DNA from: Roseomonas aeriglobus
GTDB lineage: Bacteria > Pseudomonadota > Alphaproteobacteria > Sphingomonadales > Sphingomonadaceae
NCBI GenBank assembly: GCA_016937575.1
Contig: JAFHKN010000002.1
Span: 62,001 to 126,000 of the forward strand
Direction of reading: 5' to 3'
Length of the DNA stretch: 64,000 nt
The position numbers and the translations under genes were made by a program. Shown here in pieces: positions 62,566 through 64,000 of this stretch; within the stretch, counting starts at the first letter, position 1, and each line of letters opens with the position of its first letter. Below the pieces are notes generated by a model, which saw only the letters and a list, made by a program, of their open reading frames with translations, had not been told where the DNA came from and did no database searches.

Positions 62566-63840
62566 ATGTCTTTTGGCTGGACCGCCGCCGTCGGTGCACG
62601 GCATAGGTCGTGTGTGCTTGCTTTCCTCGCCCTCCTGGCTGGGCTGTTCACCGGCGTGCCGAGCTGGGCGGGAACCGTGCGCGACATCCGTGTCGAGCGC
62701 GGCCGGATCGTCCTGACCTTCGACGAACGGGTCGCGGAGGCGTCGAGCTTCGTCCTGAACGAACCGCGGCGGATTGCGATCGACCTGAGCGGCGCGAGCC
62801 CGGGTGGCCGCGCGAGCGTTGGCGGACCGATCGCCGGTGTGCGCCAGGCCGCGCGGGAGGGCGGCGCTCGCGTAGTGCTCGACCTCGAGACGCCCGCGAT
62901 CGTCACCGATGGAAGTTTCGGCGAGGACGGCCGCACCCTGACTCTCCAGCTGAAATCGGTCGATGACAGCCGCTTCGCCCGGGCCTCGGCCGAAGGGCGC
63001 AAGACCTTCCTCCCCGACGTCGCCCTGACGACGCCGGTCAAGGCGAATGGCTATAGCGTGACCATGCGGGTGCCGGCCGCGGGCAAGGCGTTGCCGCTGC
63101 CGCGCGTGATGGGGGCGGCCAACCGTCCGCTGGTCGTCGTCGATGCCGGACACGGCGGGCACGACCCGGGCGCGATCTCGCCCGACGGACGCCTGCAGGA
63201 AAAGGACCTGACGCTGAAGGTCGCCAAGGCGATCCGCGACGAATTGGTATCGTCGGGCCGCGCCCGCGTCGCGCTGACCCGCGACGACGACCGTTTCCTG
63301 GTCCTGCGCGAACGCTATGAAATCGCGCGGCGGATGGGCGCGGCGCTGTTCATCTCGATCCACTGCGACAGCGCCGGCAACCCCGAAGCGACCGGGGCGA
63401 CCGTCTATACGTTGTCCGAAATCGCCTCCGACAAGGAAGCGGCGCGCCTCGCCGCCCGTGAAAACAAGGCCGACGTCCTGGCGGGCGTCGATCTGGGCGA
63501 TGCCGGCGCCGACATTTCGCAGATCCTGATCGACCTGACCCAGCGCGAGACGATGAACACATCGGCAAGCTTCGCCCGTGTGCTCGGCCGCGAAGCGCGC
63601 CCGCTGATCCCGACCAAGGCGACATTCCACCGCATGGCGTCGCTGATGGTACTGAAGGCACCCGACGTGCCGTCGATCCTGTTCGAAACGGGCTATCTGT
63701 CCAACCAGAACGACGCCGACTTCCTCAATTCGCGCGAAGGCCGCGAAAAGGTCGCGCAGAGCGTGCGCCGCGCGGTCGAAGTCCATTTCGCCACGCGTAT
63801 GGCGAGCCGGGGTGGCACGGACGTGGTCGCCGAGCAGTAG
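62566..63840 (+). CDS. amiC: N-acetylmuramoyl-L-alanine amidase (AmiC-like)
   Basis: This 424-aa protein has a signal peptide (about 1-36), an AMIN targeting domain (about 38-130) and an Amidase_3 catalytic domain (about 185-415) with VVVDAGHGGHDPGAI, LFISIHCDSAG and SILFETGYLSN, which hold the zinc His/Glu/His and the catalytic Glu. It splits septal peptidoglycan during cell separation. It needs activation by an EnvC/NlpD-type factor, not seen here. It is divergent from rne. Confidence 0.94.
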   Translation: MSFGWTAAVGARHRSCVLAFLALLAGLFTGVPSWAGTVRDIRVERGRIVLTFDERVAEASSFVLNEPRRIAIDLSGASPGGRASVGGPIAGVRQAAREGGARVVLDLETPAIVTDGSFGEDGRTLTLQLKSVDDSRFARASAEGRKTFLPDVALTTPVKANGYSVTMRVPAAGKALPLPRVMGAANRPLVVVDAGHGGHDPGAISPDGRLQEKDLTLKVAKAIRDELVSSGRARVALTRDDDRFLVLRERYEIARRMGAALFISIHCDSAGNPEATGATVYTLSEIASDKEAARLAARENKADVLAGVDLGDAGADISQILIDLTQRETMNTSASFARVLGREARPLIPTKATFHRMASLMVLKAPDVPSILFETGYLSNQNDADFLNSREGREKVAQSVRRAVEVHFATRMASRGGTDVVAEQ

Positions 63841-63851
63841 AAGAGATTTTT

Positions 63852-64000
63852 CAGAGAAGGCGCAAAGGCGCGAAGGATGGCTCGCTGGCGGCATCTGCGT
63901 GCCGCGTCAGCGGCCATCGCAATCCGTAAGGTCTCGCTGACGCGAGACGTTGGCCACGAGCGATACCTCTTCGCAGCTTCGTGCCTTTGCGCCTTCTCTG
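63852..64000. repeat. Long palindromic repeat, family E
   Basis: CAGAGAAGGCGCAAAGGCGC at the left pairs with the end of the window (GCCTTTGCGCCTTCTCTG). An inner GTCTCGCTGACGCGAGAC hairpin resembles the GTTTCGCTAACGCGAAAC of the 30028 copy. The symmetry suggests the unit is complete and ends at the last base. Confidence 0.75.

Overview
This window looks like ordinary chromosome from a GC-rich alphaproteobacterium of the order Sphingomonadales, most likely Sphingomonas or a close relative. The evidence is a CcrM-type GANTC methyltransferase, a MipZ division-site ATPase, a PgmG-like phosphomannomutase/phosphoglucomutase, a Cys-less MucR regulator, a large CarboxypepD-reg TonB receptor, an alphaproteobacterial RNase E, and several families of palindromic intergenic repeats. 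I see no rRNA, tRNA, prophage, transposase gene or CRISPR array. Because the DNA is GC-rich, many long open frames lie antisense to real genes; I left these out.

Layout. 1-8.2 kb: a minus-strand set DUF1272-thiD-rnhB-ccrM-folP, an orphan STAS-like gene, glmM, and a dicarboxylate symporter coupled to a macro-domain protein. 8.4-15.1 kb: a class A penicillin-binding protein, an HNH nuclease, 3-hydroxybutyryl-CoA dehydrogenase, an L,D-transpeptidase, and a NupC nucleoside transporter coupled to an unknown gene. 15.3-19.8 kb: a plus-strand run of queuosine-precursor transporter, argB, yggT, a DUF167 gene, folD, an unknown gene and a MarC-like protein. 20-30 kb: an Oar-like TonB receptor, topA, a Sel1 protein, panC, mipZ, a membrane J-domain protein and pgmG. 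30.3-34.1 kb: a DEDD exonuclease followed by a tightly overlapping CHASE3-like histidine kinase, receiver and receiver-HRxxN kinase operon. 34.3-42.3 kb: a Tat-exported DUF885 hydrolase, an M48 peptidase and an envelope glycosylation neighbourhood (GT2, methyltransferase, GtrA, STT3-like GT-C). 42.3-45 kb: dprA, plsY and mucR. 45.2-50 kb: a three-gene operon of fused E1 alpha/beta 2-oxoacid dehydrogenase, FabD-like acyltransferase and ALDH7-like dehydrogenase. 50-64 kb: small genes, an ABC-F ATPase, glpX, an ABC-2 exporter, a BepA-like M48 peptidase with a DsbA-like partner, rne and amiC.

Envelope building is the main theme (glmM, PBP, L,D-transpeptidase, pgmG, glycosyltransferases, plsY, amiC, DsbA/M48 pair), with cell-cycle control second (ccrM, mipZ and probably mucR). 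The least explained features are a pair of roughly 275-bp MITE-like elements with terminal inverted repeats and a covarying internal hairpin, the E1/acyltransferase/ALDH operon whose first gene ends in repeat-derived codons, and a dense cluster of GANTC sites plus a DnaA box in front of ccrM.
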